Origin: Blastococcus litoris
Lineage (GTDB): Bacteria > Actinomycetota > Actinomycetes > Mycobacteriales > Geodermatophilaceae
DNA: 64,000 bases
Assembly: GCF_003075095.1 (NCBI RefSeq)
Contig: NZ_QCZF01000010.1
Location: 98,427-162,426 of the forward strand
Direction of reading: 5' to 3'
Below are positions 35,508-48,064 of the stretch, one piece after another. The notes under the pieces were generated by a model. The model was given only the letters and a program-made list of their open reading frames with translations. It searched no databases and had not been told where the DNA came from. The position numbers were made by a program, and so were the translations under genes. How positions within the stretch are numbered: position 1 is the first letter of the stretch; the number at the start of each line of letters is the position of its first letter.

Positions 35508-35702
35508 TCACCGCTCCTTGACCGGCACCTCGTACTCCTCGCAGATGGCCAGCCACACCTTGCGCACCGGCAGTCCGGCCTCGATCGCGTCGAGCGCGGT
35601 CCGCCCGCCGAGCGCGGAGAACACGTGGTCGCGGGCCACGCTCTGGGCGCGCATCGGACCGAACTGACTGTCGAGACGGGACCAGAACTCCTGCAGGCGC
35701 AC
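35508..35702 (-). CDS. DUF3046 family protein
   Basis: A 64-residue protein of the actinobacterial DUF3046 family (MRLQEFWSRLDSQFGPMRA, LPVRKVWLAICEEYEVP), which habitually lies just upstream of recA. Small, helical, soluble; function unknown. GTG 35702 has TAGCGT 6 nt upstream (35709-35714), a leaderless arrangement. It may read through toward recA, but recA has its own promoters in the 174-bp gap. Confidence 0.85.
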   Translation of the reverse strand: MRLQEFWSRLDSQFGPMRAQSVARDHVFSALGGRTALDAIEAGLPVRKVWLAICEEYEVPVKER

Positions 35703-35708
35703 GCTGCG

Positions 35709-35714
35709 ACGCTA
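35709..35714 (-). promoter_or_regulatory. -10 element of a leaderless promoter (DUF3046)
   Basis: TAGCGT on the minus strand, 6 nt before GTG 35702. Confidence 0.5.
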
Positions 35715-35747
35715 ACCCGAGCGGTCCCCGCCGTGCGCCGGGCGGCC

Positions 35748-35753
35748 TACCCT
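35748..35753 (+). promoter_or_regulatory. -10 element of a leaderless promoter (36-aa membrane protein)
   Basis: TACCCT, 7 nt before GTG 35761; divergent from the DUF3046 promoter 34 bp away. Confidence 0.55.
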
Positions 35754-35760
35754 CGGAGCC

Positions 35761-35871
35761 GTGGTACCGGGCACCGGTTCGTCGGAGTGGGACCTCGTCC
35801 TGCAGATCGGCATCGCCCTGGCGCTGGTGGTCCTGATCGTGCTGCTGATCAGGAACTACCGGGACCGCTGA
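35761..35871 (+). CDS. 36-residue single-pass membrane protein
   Basis: A short frame GTG 35761 to TGA 869-871 encoding MVPGTGSSEWDLVLQIGIA, then a hydrophobic helix rich in Leu, Val and Ile (about residues 14-30), and a basic end RNYRDR. The -10 TACCCT 7 nt upstream makes a leaderless start credible. Its 3' end overlaps the MFS gene stop by 23 bp in the convergent direction. Too short for family assignment; perhaps a membrane-complex accessory peptide. Confidence 0.6.
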   Translation: MVPGTGSSEWDLVLQIGIALALVVLIVLLIRNYRDR

Positions 35872-37144
35872 CGGCCCGGCCCGCGCCGGTCAGCCACACG
35901 ACCGCCAGCGGCAGCACCAGCGCGGCCGACACCGCCGCCACCAGCCCGAAGTCGCCGATGGCGAGCAGCGGACCGCCCACCGCGCCGGCGACCGCGGCGC
36001 CGAGGCCCATCAGCAGGTCCGTCCCGCCCTGCGCCGTCGGCCGGAGCTCCACCGCGACGGCCTCGGTGACCAGCGTCGAGCCGGCGATGAGCCCGCACGA
36101 CCAGCCCAGCCCCAGGAGGAGCAGCCCGGCGCCGAGCTGCACCGAGGCATCCGGTGCCGCGGTGCCGGCCAGCGCCGCGGCCGCCAGCAGCAGCAGTGCG
36201 CCCAGGGCGACCGTCGCCCTGCGCCCGGCGCGGTCGGCGAGCACGCCCACGAGCGGCGAGAAGAGGTACATGCCGGCCACGTGGACGCTGATCACCAGGC
36301 CGATGACGCGCAGTGTCGCGCCGTCGGAGTGCCCGGCGTGACCCATGTGCACCGGGGTCATGACCATGACGCCGACCATCACGGAGTGGGCGACGACCAC
36401 GGCGGTCAGGCCGAGACGCCCTCCCGGCGTCGCCCAGACCGCCCGCAGCGCGGTGGACGTCGCCGTGCGGGGCCGCGGCCCAGCTCCCCCACCTCCGAGC
36501 CGGCGCGCGAGGAGCAGCGGATCCGGGCGCAGCAGCAGGAGCAGACCGGCCGCCACGACGGCGAAGACGACCGCCGACACCGCGAACGCCCCGCCGAGGG
36601 CGGGCAGGCCGAGCGCCCGGCCGAGGTCGGCACCCGGGCCGGCGAGGTTGGGACCGAGCACCGAGCCGACCGTGGTCGCCCAGACGACGAGCGAGAGGTC
36701 GCGGCCGCGGCGCTCCGGCGTCGCCAGGTCGGCGGCGGCGAAGCGCGCCTGCAGTCCGCAGGCCGTCGCCGCCCCGAACGCGAACAGCCCCAGGAGCAGC
36801 AACGGCAGGGAGGAGATCGCGGCGGCGGCGACGGCGACGACCGCGCCGAGCACCGCCACGGCGTAGCCGGCCGCGAGCCCCGTCCGGCGGCCGGCCCGGT
36901 CGCTGATCCGCGCGAGCGGCAGGGCGATCACCGCGGCGCCGAGCACGCCGGCCGTCTGGCCGAGGCCGGCGGCGGTGTCGCTGCCGGCGACGTCCCGGGC
37001 CAGCAGCCCGCCGACCGTGATCCCGACGGTGACACCCAGGCCGGCCAGCGTCACGGCGCCGCTGAGGACCCCGACGGTGCGCCGCTGGACGGAGCCCGCG
37101 GCCGGTTCGAGCGCGCCGGGGAGCGGTGTCGGGGAGGGCTGCAC
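35849..37144 (-). CDS. Major facilitator superfamily transporter
   Basis: A 431-residue transporter with twelve predicted helices. The cytoplasmic loop motif between helices 2 and 3 reads ARISDRAGRRTGLAAGY and its second-half copy is GVLADRAGRRATVALG, the classical MFS motif A. The arrangement (two six-helix halves, central basic loop) suggests a drug or small-molecule exporter. Start GTG 37144 has CAGACT 6 nt upstream (37151-37156). Divergent from lhr. Substrate unknown. Confidence 0.88.
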   Translation of the reverse strand: MQPSPTPLPGALEPAAGSVQRRTVGVLSGAVTLAGLGVTVGITVGGLLARDVAGSDTAAGLGQTAGVLGAAVIALPLARISDRAGRRTGLAAGYAVAVLGAVVAVAAAAISSLPLLLLGLFAFGAATACGLQARFAAADLATPERRGRDLSLVVWATTVGSVLGPNLAGPGADLGRALGLPALGGAFAVSAVVFAVVAAGLLLLLRPDPLLLARRLGGGGAGPRPRTATSTALRAVWATPGGRLGLTAVVVAHSVMVGVMVMTPVHMGHAGHSDGATLRVIGLVISVHVAGMYLFSPLVGVLADRAGRRATVALGALLLLAAAALAGTAAPDASVQLGAGLLLLGLGWSCGLIAGSTLVTEAVAVELRPTAQGGTDLLMGLGAAVAGAVGGPLLAIGDFGLVAAVSAALVLPLAVVWLTGAGRAVSGPGSS

Positions 37145-37150
37145 GCGGGC

Positions 37151-37156
37151 AGTCTG
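37151..37156 (-). promoter_or_regulatory. -10 element of a leaderless promoter (MFS transporter)
   Basis: CAGACT on the minus strand, 6 nt before GTG 37144; a weaker match to TAnnnT (positions 2 and 6 kept). Confidence 0.4.
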
Positions 37157-37215
37157 CCCGATCGGCGTCCCCGGACGGGTGGTCCCGCCCCCTCGACGCC
37201 GCGTGGACCGGCGGA

Positions 37216-37238
37216 CTGTCGTACCCGCCGGGGACACT
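37216..37238 (+). promoter_or_regulatory. lhr promoter with partial damage-response motif
   Basis: GACACT (37233-37238) lies 6 nt before GTG 37245. Exactly 8 nt upstream of it is CTGTCGTAC (37216-37224), which keeps TGTCG of the TTGTCRGTG element but not its right end. A weak candidate for LexA-independent damage control. Confidence 0.4.
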
Positions 37239-37244
37239 GGGTCC

Positions 37245-41819
<4,575 letters not shown>

Positions 41820-41834
41820 TGCCGCGGCGGTGGG

Positions 41835-42434
41835 TCAGTCGCGGGTGGGACGCAGCCACCCGGAGAGCCACCGGGTCAGCCGCGGCATCACGACGTGGCC
41901 GAGCAGCAGCACGACGACGACGGCCGAGAGCAGCAGACGCGCCTCGACCGGCCAGCCCTCCAGGTGGGGTGTGACCAGCAGCTGGAACAGCGAGGTGATC
42001 GCGAAGACGACCGCGATGGTGAGGACGGTCAGCCGCCAGCGGGGACCGGGGCGAGCCGGCCGGGTGAAGAAGCTCTCGAGGCCCTCGACGCGGGCGTAGC
42101 GGGCGTCGTCCACCATCTCCTCGACGTGTGCGAGAGCCGACCGCCGCTCCGACGACCGCTCCCACGCCGCCAGCGACTCGTCGTCCTCGAAGCGGTAGAC
42201 CAGGTGGTACTCCGAGCTGCCCGGCCCGGGGCGCAGCAGGCTGGTCCCCAGGTTGCCGGGGAAGCGCGACGCCAGGCCCAGGACGTTCTCGGCCCAGCGC
42301 TCGAACGCCTCGCGGCGGTCGGGGCGCACGACGCGCGCCACCGTCACGGTCACGGGCTCGGGGCTCGGCGCGGCGGTCTCGGCACCGAGCCGGCTGCGCA
42401 GGCGGAGGGGGACGCTCACGCCACCTGACAGCAC
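41835..42434 (-). CDS. Antibiotic-biosynthesis-monooxygenase-like domain membrane protein
   Basis: A 199-residue protein with an N-terminal ABM/dimeric alpha-beta barrel domain (VTVTVARVVRPDRREAFERWAENVLG ... YHLVYRFEDDESLAAWERS, both quoted in short parts) followed by two C-terminal transmembrane helices (about 135-155 and 165-185). Such proteins are usually annotated as ABM family without known substrate. GTG 42434 is uncertain; an in-frame GTG at 42419 is the alternative. It lies between lhr and nei2 on the opposite strand. Confidence 0.78.
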   Translation of the reverse strand: MLSGGVSVPLRLRSRLGAETAAPSPEPVTVTVARVVRPDRREAFERWAENVLGLASRFPGNLGTSLLRPGPGSSEYHLVYRFEDDESLAAWERSSERRSALAHVEEMVDDARYARVEGLESFFTRPARPGPRWRLTVLTIAVVFAITSLFQLLVTPHLEGWPVEARLLLSAVVVVLLLGHVVMPRLTRWLSGWLRPTRD

Positions 42435-42468
42435 CCGCCACGGCCGCGGTCATCCCGGTTGTCAGAGG

Positions 42469-42510
42469 TCTCACACCATCTGAGCAGGCGCGACGGACGC
42501 CAGGGACACT
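42469..42510 (+). promoter_or_regulatory. nei2 upstream region: damage-response-like 9-mer and leaderless -10
   Basis: GACACT at 42505-42510 is 6 nt before GTG 42517. Upstream, TTGTCAGAG (42469-42477) matches 8 of 9 positions of the TTGTCRGTG element, but the hexamer 8 nt further on is CCATCT, a poor -10. Either a diverged PafBC-type promoter or a chance match. Confidence 0.4.
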
Positions 42511-42516
42511 GGAGCC

Positions 42517-43371
42517 GTGCCCGAGGGAGACACCGTGTGGCTCGCCGCCCAGCGGATGAACACCGCGCTGGCCGGTGCCACCCTGCGCCGCGGCGAGTTC
42601 CGGCTCCCCCAGCTCGCCGCCCTCGACCTGACCGGCGCGACGGTCCGCGAGGTCGTCCCCCGCGGCAAGCACCTGCTCATCCGACTGGCCGACGAGCGCA
42701 CCCTGCGCACCCACTTCCGCATGGACGGCAGCTGGCACATCTACCGGCCGGGCGCGACGTGGCGCGGCGGCCCCGCCTACGACGTCCGCGTCGTCCTGGC
42801 CACCGACGAGTGGGAGTGCGTCGGCTACCGGCTGCACGACGTCGACATCGTGCCCACCTGCGACGAGGGCAGCCTGGTCGGCCACCTCGGCCCCGACGTG
42901 CTCGGCCCGGACTGGGATCTCGACGAGGCGCTGCGCCGGCTGCGGGCGAACCCGGACGAGCAGATCGGCGTCGCGATCCTCGACCAGCGCAACCTCGCCG
43001 GCATCGGCAACCTCTACAAGGTCGAGTCGCTCTTCCTCTGCGGCATCCACCCCTGGGCGCGGGTCGGCGACGTGGACAACCTGCAGATCCTGGTCGAGCG
43101 CGCCCGAGCGCTCATGCGGGCCAACCTGCACCACCCCGAGCAGAACACCACCGGCGACCCCCGCCGGGGCCGTGAGCACTGGGTCTTCGGGCGCCGGGGC
43201 AAGGCCTGCTTCCGGTGCGGCACGACGGTCCTGCTGGGCGAGCAGGGACCCACCACGCAGGAGCGGGTGACCTGGTGGTGCCCGAGGTGCCAGGCGGCCC
43301 GCTCACCGATCGACCCGCAGGCGCGCACCGGCGAGCCCGACCACCCGCAGCCGGTGACCCTCTACCGCTGA
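42517..43371 (+). CDS. nei2: Nei/Fpg-family DNA glycosylase-AP lyase
   Basis: A 284-residue base-excision enzyme for oxidised bases. The catalytic N-terminus MPEGDTV provides Pro (residue 2 before Met removal) and Glu3; the H2TH domain contains LDQRNLAGIGNLYKVESLF (with the conserved Asn and Lys), and the C-terminal zinc finger has Cys231/234 and 255/258 (CFRC, CPRC). This is the Nei2 type found next to lhr in mycobacteria. Leaderless start at GTG 42517. Its stop is 1 bp from the stop of the convergent cupin gene. Lesion preference (oxidised pyrimidines) is from the family. Confidence 0.92.
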   Translation: MPEGDTVWLAAQRMNTALAGATLRRGEFRLPQLAALDLTGATVREVVPRGKHLLIRLADERTLRTHFRMDGSWHIYRPGATWRGGPAYDVRVVLATDEWECVGYRLHDVDIVPTCDEGSLVGHLGPDVLGPDWDLDEALRRLRANPDEQIGVAILDQRNLAGIGNLYKVESLFLCGIHPWARVGDVDNLQILVERARALMRANLHHPEQNTTGDPRRGREHWVFGRRGKACFRCGTTVLLGEQGPTTQERVTWWCPRCQAARSPIDPQARTGEPDHPQPVTLYR

Positions 43372-43372
43372 C

Positions 43373-43870
43373 TCACACCCAGAAGGTGTCGTGGCGGAGG
43401 AAGAACTCCGTCCAGTCCTCCGGGGTCATCGCCTTCCGGCGCGCGGCGTCGGCGATCGTCTCGAAGTAGTCCTCGCGCGGTGCGCCCGGCGTGAAGAGCA
43501 GCAGCATCGAAGCCGGCTCGCCCGATTCGTTGCGGAAGCCGTGGACGCCGCCCTCCGGCACGTGCAGGAAGTCGCCGGGGCCGCCGTCCAGCCACCGCTC
43601 GCCGTCGAAGAGCCGGACGGTGCCCTCGAGCACGTAGAAGGACTCGGTGATGCCGCGGTGGAAGTGCGGCCCGGGTCCGGTCGGCGCCGGGCCCATCTCC
43701 CACCGGTACAGCCCGAACGCCCCGCCGGTGGTGGCGCCGGTCGCCAGGTAGTGGGCGGACCCGCCACCGCCCAGGGAGAGCTCGGGAGCCGCACCGGCCC
43801 GCCGCAGCGAGGCGTTCACCTCGCCGGACGGGCCGGTGTAGCGATCAGGCGGGTAGCCCGGGCCGGACAT
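43373..43870 (-). CDS. Cupin-domain protein
   Basis: A 165-residue single-domain cupin. Motif 1 is GPGPHFHRGITESFYVLEG with metal-binding His-x-His and Glu, and motif 2 is GDFLHVPEGGVHGFRN with the second metal His. A purine-rich ribosome site (GGGGGAG) precedes the ATG at 43870. Cupins of this kind include dioxygenases and sugar-binding regulators; the substrate is unknown. It follows pspA on the same strand with a 27-bp gap, so the two may be co-transcribed. Confidence 0.85.
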   Translation of the reverse strand: MSGPGYPPDRYTGPSGEVNASLRRAGAAPELSLGGGGSAHYLATGATTGGAFGLYRWEMGPAPTGPGPHFHRGITESFYVLEGTVRLFDGERWLDGGPGDFLHVPEGGVHGFRNESGEPASMLLLFTPGAPREDYFETIADAARRKAMTPEDWTEFFLRHDTFWV

Positions 43871-43897
43871 CGTCGTCTCCCCCGCCCGGGCCCGCCG

Positions 43898-44743
43898 TCA
43901 GGCCTGCTGCTCGGGCCGATCGGCGGGCTGCGCCTCGCGCTGCTCCGTGGCGGGCTGGGAGACCGGCGGTGCGCCCTGCTCGATGGCCGCGGCCGGCTGG
44001 CCGCTCTCGACCGCGGGGGCGCCCCCGCCCATGGAGGCGCGGATCTGGTCCAGCCGAGAAGCACCGGCGACGTCGAGCGTGGCCTTCTGCACCTCGAGCA
44101 TGCGGCCCTCGACCGAGCTCTGCGCCAGCTCGGCCTGGCCGAGGGCGTTGGCGTACCGGGCCTCGATCTTGTCGCGCACCTCGGAGAGGCTCGGGGTGTT
44201 CCCGGGGGCAGACAGCTCGTTGACCTGCTTGAGCGAGGACGCCACGTGCTCCTGCATCTTGGCCTGCTCGAGCTGCGACATGAGCTTGGTGCGCTCGGCC
44301 AGGGTCGTCTGCAGCCGCATGCGGCTCTGCTCGACGGCACCGCGCGCCTGCTCGGCGGCCTGCAGCGCCTCGTCGTGGCTGCGCTTGAGGTCCTCCATCG
44401 ACTGCTCGGCGGCGACCAGCTGCGTCGCGAACGCCTGCGCGGCGTTCTCGTACTCCGCCGCCTTGTTCGCGTCGCCGGACGCGCGGGTCTTGTCCGCGAG
44501 CACCAGCGCCTGCCGTGCCGACGCCTGCAGCTTCTCGACCTCGCCGAGCTGGCGGTTGAGGCGCATCTCCAGCTGCCGCTGGTTGCCCAGCACGGCGGCG
44601 GCCTGGTTGGCCAGCGCCTGGTGGCGCTGCTGCTCGGCCTCGATGGCCTGCGCGATCTGGATCTTGGGATCGGCCCGCTGGTCGATCTGGGCGTTGGCCG
44701 ACGCCGTGAGGTACTTCCACAGCTTCACGAACGGGTTGGGCAT
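43898..44743 (-). CDS. pspA: PspA/IM30 (ESCRT-III-like) membrane-stress protein
   Basis: A 281-residue phage-shock-type protein. The amphipathic N-terminal helix ([20 protein letters not shown] region) is followed by long coiled-coil helices to about residue 230 and a disordered Pro/Gln-rich tail. PspA proteins coat and repair damaged membranes. In mycobacteria the homologue sits beside clgR; here clgR is 2.2 kb to the right. ATG 44743 has AGGAGGA 5 nt upstream. About 55 residues longer than E. coli PspA, mostly in the tail. Confidence 0.92.
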   Translation of the reverse strand: MPNPFVKLWKYLTASANAQIDQRADPKIQIAQAIEAEQQRHQALANQAAAVLGNQRQLEMRLNRQLGEVEKLQASARQALVLADKTRASGDANKAAEYENAAQAFATQLVAAEQSMEDLKRSHDEALQAAEQARGAVEQSRMRLQTTLAERTKLMSQLEQAKMQEHVASSLKQVNELSAPGNTPSLSEVRDKIEARYANALGQAELAQSSVEGRMLEVQKATLDVAGASRLDQIRASMGGGAPAVESGQPAAAIEQGAPPVSQPATEQREAQPADRPEQQA

Positions 44744-44851
44744 GGGTCCTCCTGCTCCGGCGCAGCTGCCGGCCCGGCGATGCTCGTCACCTCATCGTCC
44801 CAGGTGATGCGCCGTCGTAGCGAACGCGGGCGGGCGGTTCACTCACGCGGC

Positions 44852-44857
44852 TAGGGT
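44852..44857 (+). promoter_or_regulatory. -10 element of a leaderless promoter (PfkB kinase)
   Basis: TAGGGT, 6 nt before GTG 44864. Confidence 0.6.
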
Positions 44858-44863
44858 TTCCCC

Positions 44864-45877
44864 GTGCCCGACTCCCCCGTCCTCGCCGTCCTGGGCGAAC
44901 TGGTGGTCGACCTGCTGCCCGTCGCGGGTGCCGACGCCGGCCCGGAGGGGACGGCCCCGCACTACGTGGCCCGCCCCGGGGGGAACGCCCTCAACGTCGC
45001 GGTCGCCGCCGGGCGGCTGGGCGCCCCGGTCCGCCTCATGGCCCGGCTGGGCACCGGACCGCTGGCCGCGAACCTGCGCCGGCACGCCGAGCTCTCCGGC
45101 GTCGACCCGGCGGGCTTCGTCGAGGCGGCCGAGCCCGTCAGCCTCGCCGTCGTCGGGCTCGCCCCCGACGGCTCGGCGGACTACGGGTTCCACGTCCTCG
45201 GTGCGGCCGACTGGCAGTGGACCGACGAGGAGCTCGACCGGGTGCTGCCGGCCCGGACCGGCATCGTGCACGTCGGCTCGATCTCGAGCTGGACCGCTCC
45301 GGGCGCCGACGCGATCGCCCGCCTGGTGGCGCGGCTGCGCGGGGACGGCGGCACGCTGGTCAGCGTCGACCCCAACATCCGGCCCATGCTCGCGGACGGC
45401 CCCGTCGGGGAGACGCTCGGCAACAACCGGCCGGTGGTGCACGCCCGCCTCGACCGGCTGATCGCCCAGGCCGACGTCGTCAAGGTCAGCGCCGAGGACC
45501 TCGGCTGGCTCGACGGCCCGGCCGACCTCGACGAGGCGGCGACGAGCTGGGCCATGCGGGGGCCGGCGCTGGTCCTGCTCACCGACGGCGGGGCGGCCCT
45601 GCGGATCGCCCGCCCCGGCCGCCCGCTCCTCCACCGGGAGACGCCCCGCGTCGCGGTCGTCGACACCGTCGGCGCCGGCGACTCCCTCGCCGCCGGGCTG
45701 CTCACCGGTCTGCTCGACGCCGGCGTCACCACCCGCGCCGCGCTGGAGCAGCTGCCCGACGAGCAGCTGCTCGCCCTCGTGGACGACGCCGCGCTCGTCG
45801 CCGCCCTCAACTGCACCCGGGTCGGCGCGGACCCGCCCACCCGCGCGGAGCTCGAGGCCGCGCGCCCGGCCCGGTGA
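44864..45877 (+). CDS. PfkB-family carbohydrate kinase
   Basis: A 337-residue ribokinase-fold sugar kinase (fructokinase-like). The N-terminal substrate region has GGNALNVAVAAGRLG, and the ATP/anion-hole motif near the C-terminus is DTVGAGDSLAAG with the catalytic Asp. LVSVDPNIRPML matches fructokinase-type proteins. It phosphorylates a sugar or nucleoside; fructose is the first guess. Leaderless start at GTG 44864. Its TGA overlaps the GTG of the GNAT gene. Confidence 0.88.
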   Translation: MPDSPVLAVLGELVVDLLPVAGADAGPEGTAPHYVARPGGNALNVAVAAGRLGAPVRLMARLGTGPLAANLRRHAELSGVDPAGFVEAAEPVSLAVVGLAPDGSADYGFHVLGAADWQWTDEELDRVLPARTGIVHVGSISSWTAPGADAIARLVARLRGDGGTLVSVDPNIRPMLADGPVGETLGNNRPVVHARLDRLIAQADVVKVSAEDLGWLDGPADLDEAATSWAMRGPALVLLTDGGAALRIARPGRPLLHRETPRVAVVDTVGAGDSLAAGLLTGLLDAGVTTRAALEQLPDEQLLALVDDAALVAALNCTRVGADPPTRAELEAARPAR

Positions 45878-46350
45878 GCGATCTCCGGCTGGTCGGCTTC
45901 GAGGAGCTGTCGGCGGGCGCCCTGCGCGAGCGGCTGCTGACCGACCGCGCCCGGTTCTGGGCCGGCTCGGCACTCGCCGACGACGAGGTGCGCGCGCTGC
46001 ACGACCCGGTCTTCTTCCACCAGCTCGGCGGCTTCGGCGCGGTCGCGATGACCCCGGACGGCGCGGATGCCGGCTACCTGCTGGGCGTCGTGAGCGCCGA
46101 CCGGCTGGGCGTCGTCCACGCCGTCGCCGTCCACGAGGAGTGGCGCGGGCGCGGGGTCGCCGTCGCGCTCGTGGAGCGGTTCGCAGACCTGGCCGCCTCG
46201 GTGGGCGCGCGGGCCGTGCAGGCCGTGGCGCCGCCCGGCGACGCGGTGGTGCGGGAGCTGGGCCGCCGCTTCGGGGCGCACGAGGCGTTCGCGCCGGACC
46301 ACGCGGGTCCCGGCGCCGACCGGCTGCTGCTCACCCGCTCCCTGGGCTGA
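45874..46350 (+). CDS. GNAT-family N-acetyltransferase
   Basis: A 158-residue GNAT with the acetyl-CoA-binding motif A VVHAVAVHEEWRGRGVAVALVERF (the R/Q-x-x-G-x-G/A core is RGRGVA). Substrate unknown. GTG 45874 overlaps the kinase stop (GTGA), so it is co-translated with the PfkB kinase and may act in the same pathway. Its 3' end overlaps the convergent TetR gene by 20 bp. Confidence 0.82.
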   Translation: MSDLRLVGFEELSAGALRERLLTDRARFWAGSALADDEVRALHDPVFFHQLGGFGAVAMTPDGADAGYLLGVVSADRLGVVHAVAVHEEWRGRGVAVALVERFADLAASVGARAVQAVAPPGDAVVRELGRRFGAHEAFAPDHAGPGADRLLLTRSLG

Positions 46351-46825
46351 GCAGCTCCGCCAGCCGGGCCGCATGCCGGTGCCGCGTCGTCGACCGGCCG
46401 GGCTGCAGCACCACGCCGAGCAGCCACCGCCCCACCAGCTCCGCACCGTCCGGGTCCAGCCCGAGGGCCGCACCGAGGCGGGTGACCAGCGCCGACCACC
46501 GCTCGGCGTCCAGCATCAGCAGCCCGGCGAGGAGCTCCGGCTCCGTCGACGCCAGCCGCCGGAGGACCGGGTGGCCCCCCAGCTCGTCGGAGAGCGCCGC
46601 CAGCGCCTCCGCGAGCGGCAGCCCGGAGGCGAGCACGGTGAGCCGGTCCAGCTCGAGCGCCAGCAGCGCCGCGACGACCTCGTCCTTGGTCCGGAAGTGG
46701 TTGTACAGCGTCGCCTTGGCCACGCCCGCCGCGGCCGCGACCGACTGCATGGTGCTCCGCCGCACCCCGTGCTCGGCGAAGGCGCGGGCGGCTCCGGCCA
46801 GCAGCCCGAGCCGGGTGCGGCCCAT
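46331..46825 (-). CDS. TetR-family transcriptional regulator
   Basis: A 164-residue TetR-type repressor. The N-terminal helix-turn-helix reads GVRRSTMQSVAAAAGVAKATLYNHFRTKDEVV (core AKATLYNHF), followed by an alpha-helical ligand domain. ATG 46825 gives a normal N-terminus; an in-frame ATG at 46900 would add 25 residues. It lies after clgR on the same strand and overlaps the GNAT gene tail to tail. Target and ligand unknown. Confidence 0.88.
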   Translation of the reverse strand: MGRTRLGLLAGAARAFAEHGVRRSTMQSVAAAAGVAKATLYNHFRTKDEVVAALLALELDRLTVLASGLPLAEALAALSDELGGHPVLRRLASTEPELLAGLLMLDAERWSALVTRLGAALGLDPDGAELVGRWLLGVVLQPGRSTTRHRHAARLAELLSPGSG

Positions 46826-46913
46826 CGCGTTCCCGCTGCGCGTGTGGGCGCCCGGGAGGTGGACCGGCCCCTCCCACGCTGCGGGACCGGCGAGCGACAT
46901 GGCGGGGCGGGGA

Positions 46914-47321
46914 TCAGGCGGCGAGCGAGACGGCCTCTCCGCGGCGCAGCGCGGACCGGGCCGGCGCGCCGACCAGGGCGAGCGCCGGCTCGGCGACCGG
47001 CTGAGCGGCAGCCGGCTGCTCGGCGGCGGGCTGGACCTCCACGGCCGGGACGTCGGCGGCCGGTGCGAGCGGGCGGACCGCCCCTCCGTCGGCGACGCGC
47101 AGCTCCAGGCTGACCTCGGCGAGCAGGTCGGCGAGCTCGACGTCCAGGGCGTCGCAGATCGAGGCGAGCAGCTCCGAGGATGCCTCCTTCTGCCCGCGCT
47201 CCACCTCCGAGAGGTAGCCGAGGCTGACCCGGGCGGCGCCGGAGACGTCGCGCAGCGTGCGGCGCTGACGCAGCCGGTGGCCACGCAGGGTGTTCCCGAG
47301 CTGGGTGCGCAGCAGCGTCAT
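46914..47321 (-). CDS. clgR: XRE-family regulator ClgR
   Basis: A 135-residue activator of clp protease and stress genes in actinobacteria. The helix-turn-helix (residues ~10-68: [37 protein letters not shown]) matches ClgR closely. The tail is Pro/Ala/Glu-rich and ends in VSLAA, a C-terminal Ala-Ala typical of ClgR that marks it for Clp degradation. ATG 47321 has AGGAG 7 nt upstream. Neighbours cinA and pgsA are the standard ones. Confidence 0.92.
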   Translation of the reverse strand: MTLLRTQLGNTLRGHRLRQRRTLRDVSGAARVSLGYLSEVERGQKEASSELLASICDALDVELADLLAEVSLELRVADGGAVRPLAPAADVPAVEVQPAAEQPAAAQPVAEPALALVGAPARSALRRGEAVSLAA

Positions 47322-47470
47322 GGCCGTCTCCTGTCCTGCGAGCGGGGAAGCGGCGGCGCCCTTACGGGCGCCGTGCGCTCACGGTACGCGGCGCCGGCCC
47401 GGGAAGCCGGACCGACCGTGGCGCGTCCGCTGATGGCGTAACGCCGTCCCCCGACCGGGCGTTCCCGGGC

Positions 47471-47950
47471 TCAGGAGAGCCGGGCCAGCAGCGCCTCCAT
47501 CGCGGTGGCGACGGCGGCCGCGCGGACGGTCCCCCGGTCGCCGGTCAGGTCCAGCTCGTGCACGTCCGTGCGCCGTCCGTCGGCGACCCCCAGGTACACC
47601 CGGCCGGGCCCGTGGCCGTCGACCGGCTCGGGCCCGGCGACCCCGGTCAGACCGACCCCCCAGGTGGCGGCGCACCGGGCCCGGACCCCCTCGGCGAGCG
47701 CGGCGGCCGTCTGGGGGCTCACCGGTCCGTGCCGGTCCAGGAGCTCGGCCGGGACACCGGCCAGCTCGGTCTTGAGGTCGGTCGCGTACACGACGACGCC
47801 GCCGCGCAGGGTCGCGCTGGCCCCGGGGACCGTGGCGAGGGTGGCGCAGAACAGCCCCGCCGTGAGCGACTCGGCGGCGGCGACGGTCTCCGACCGCGCC
47901 AGCAGCGCGATGTGCACACGGACGGCGACGGGTGCTGCGGGATCGGTCAC
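47471..47950 (-). CDS. cinA: CinA C-terminal-domain protein (nicotinamide-nucleotide amidase type)
   Basis: A 159-residue single-domain CinA that corresponds to the amidase half of larger CinA proteins and hydrolyses nicotinamide mononucleotide in NAD recycling. Hallmarks are AAAESLTAGLFCATL, VVVYATDLKTELAGV and WGVGLTGVAGP. The N-terminal COG1058 domain is absent, as in many actinobacteria. Start GTG 47950. Normally just downstream of pgsA; here an opposite-strand SARP gene separates them. Confidence 0.9.
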   Translation of the reverse strand: MTDPAAPVAVRVHIALLARSETVAAAESLTAGLFCATLATVPGASATLRGGVVVYATDLKTELAGVPAELLDRHGPVSPQTAAALAEGVRARCAATWGVGLTGVAGPEPVDGHGPGRVYLGVADGRRTDVHELDLTGDRGTVRAAAVATAMEALLARLS

Positions 47951-48064
47951 GCCCCATCTTCTCCCGCTCCGCGCAGCTGTACCTTCCTCGCACTCCCCCG
48001 TCTCCCTAGAGTGCGCATCGGGCGTCCCACCGGGGGCCCGAGCGCCCACCCGGAAGGCGCCGGC

